DNA from: Bacteroidaceae bacterium
GTDB lineage: Bacteria > Bacteroidota > Bacteroidia > Bacteroidales > Bacteroidaceae
Length of the DNA stretch: 43,425 nt
Direction of reading: 5' to 3'
Assembly (NCBI GenBank): GCA_017407905.1
Contig: JAFQVS010000056.1
Coordinates: 1 to 43,425, forward strand
Under the pieces are notes generated by a model that saw only the letters and a program-made list of their open reading frames with translations, was not told the origin of the DNA and searched no databases. A program made the translations under genes and the position numbers. This document shows positions 42,906 to 43,425 of the stretch, piece after piece. Each line of letters starts with the position of its first letter. Positions within the stretch are counted from its first letter, which is position 1.

Positions 42906-43322
42906 CCGACAACACGACGAATATTAGGCAGGGTGGACAAAAAGTAGGATAAAACCCCTGTAACAATCTGACATACACATCTTTGCAGAGATTATCATTG
43001 ATATACACAATAACCAAATTTATATTTGATTTTAACAAATACATTTATTTTATAGTTGTATTTAATTACGCTGAATATAGGCAGCGCTTATAGAAAATGA
43101 ATGTATCAATACGACCGAATTTAAGGTTATATTGATACATTTTATTTTGAAACAAATTCAACTTATACATTAAAAAATTGAGACCCCAACACTCGCAAAA
43201 ATTAGCTCTGCACTTTATTTATAGCAGCATTTTTTTAAATAAAGAAAAAAATATGTACTGTTGATAAACAAAATCCCACGCATCGCTGTTTATGTAATTT
43301 TATATTTACATAAACACAAACG
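42906..43322. other. Non-coding region with inverted repeats
   Basis: AT-rich, no convincing gene; a minus-strand ORF at 42823-43044 partly translates the HTH remnant. AATGTATCAATA (43100-43111) pairs with TATTGATACATT (43130-43141), followed by T residues. TTTATTTATAGCAGC at 43214-43228 resembles the repeat at 15022-15035, with the same following T run and AAATAAA. TGTTTATGTAA (43287-43297) pairs with TTACATAAACA (43306-43316), just before the sigma factor start. Confidence 0.5.
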
Positions 43323-43425
43323 ATGGATGACACAACTTTTCTTATTGAATTACAAAATATTAGCAACAAACTGAACAGCTATGCAATGTATCTGACGCAG
43401 GGGAGGACTGAAGATGCTCGCGAGC
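43323..43425 (+). CDS. ECF RNA polymerase sigma factor, 5' part
   Basis: Only 34 residues are inside the window. They start MDDTTFLIELQNISNKL and continue YAMYLTQGRTEDARE, which fits region 2 of extracytoplasmic-function sigma factors of Bacteroidetes (LxxxAxxLTxxxxDAxDL). The start is the ATG at 43323. A short inverted repeat lies seven bases upstream. The rest of the gene lies beyond the window. Confidence 0.5.
   Translation, partial: MDDTTFLIELQNISNKLNSYAMYLTQGRTEDARE

Noticed and set aside
42823-43044. Intact 73-residue minus-strand gene
   Set aside because: The first half is AT-rich and unlike any known protein; only the end belongs to the helix-turn-helix remnant, in frame with a stop.

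Overview
The window reads as chromosomal DNA from a member of the Bacteroidales, probably a gut commensal. The signs are Bacteroidetes-type promoters (-7 boxes TAnnTTTG or TATCTTCG, often with TTG or TTTG about 20 bases upstream), weak or absent Shine-Dalgarno sequences, and lineage-typical families: DUF4837 and PCMD lipoproteins, a calycin-like lipoprotein with an acidic stretch after the lipobox, a C10 peptidase, DUF4922, an SO_0444-type permease and ECF sigma. Most genes are fairly GC-rich in codon choice; 14.2-16.5 kb is conspicuously AT-rich. I cannot name a genus.

Layout. 0-0.4 kb: nested inverted repeats. 0.4-3.9 kb (-): nadA, a PAP2 phosphatase, then an SPFH / ribbon-helix-helix / NUDIX operon with a 22-bp palindrome over its promoter. 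4.1-10.2 kb (+): transglutaminase-like lipoprotein, a covarying tandem repeat, a TRIC channel and a 1266-residue GH20 hexosaminidase. 10.3-12.6 kb (+): FKBP isomerase, PCMD lipoprotein and beta-barrel. 12.7-14.2 kb (-): calycin-like lipoprotein and radical SAM/SPASM protein. 14.2-16.6 kb: AT-rich island at tRNA-Lys. 16.9-24.5 kb: hotdog thioesterase (+), then (-) a small unknown protein, GT4 glycosyltransferase, NhaC antiporter, SpoIID-like protein and a GT2-DUF4922 fusion. 24.8-35.5 kb (+): second transglutaminase, rlmN-DUF4837-pdxA, a four-gene CDP-alcohol operon, an OmpA-family protein and a metal permease with HMA domain. 35.5-40.7 kb (-): C10 peptidase, flavin reductase, RibD-C reductase, YjjG-like HAD, coiled-coil lipoprotein and rsmI. 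40.9-42.6 kb (+): tdk and an AI-2E transporter. The end holds a decayed helix-turn-helix gene (-) and the start of an ECF sigma factor (+).

The most interesting part is 14.16-16.56 kb. A small Abi-family protein with two HEPN-type R-N-x(n)-H motifs lies between two near-identical copies of the 3' end of tRNA-Lys plus its terminator (about 80 bp each), as expected of a small island inserted at a tRNA. Two near-consensus promoters that serve no visible ORF flank the Abi gene. One drives a predicted structured RNA of about 140 nt, divergent from the gene. The other reads through three tandem 20-bp repeats and ends at the duplicated tRNA terminator. A 48-bp perfect palindrome lies between. This suggests an RNA-linked HEPN toxin-antitoxin or anti-phage module. 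It is an inference from sequence alone.

Other coherent units: the CDP-alcohol operon (nucleotidyltransferase, ATP-grasp, CDP-alcohol phosphatidyltransferase, HAD phosphatase) looks like a lipid head-group pathway; the GT2-DUF4922 / SpoIID / NhaC run is translationally coupled at its first junction; and two secreted enzymes (GH20, C10 peptidase) share a similar C-terminal tail, suggesting a common sorting route.
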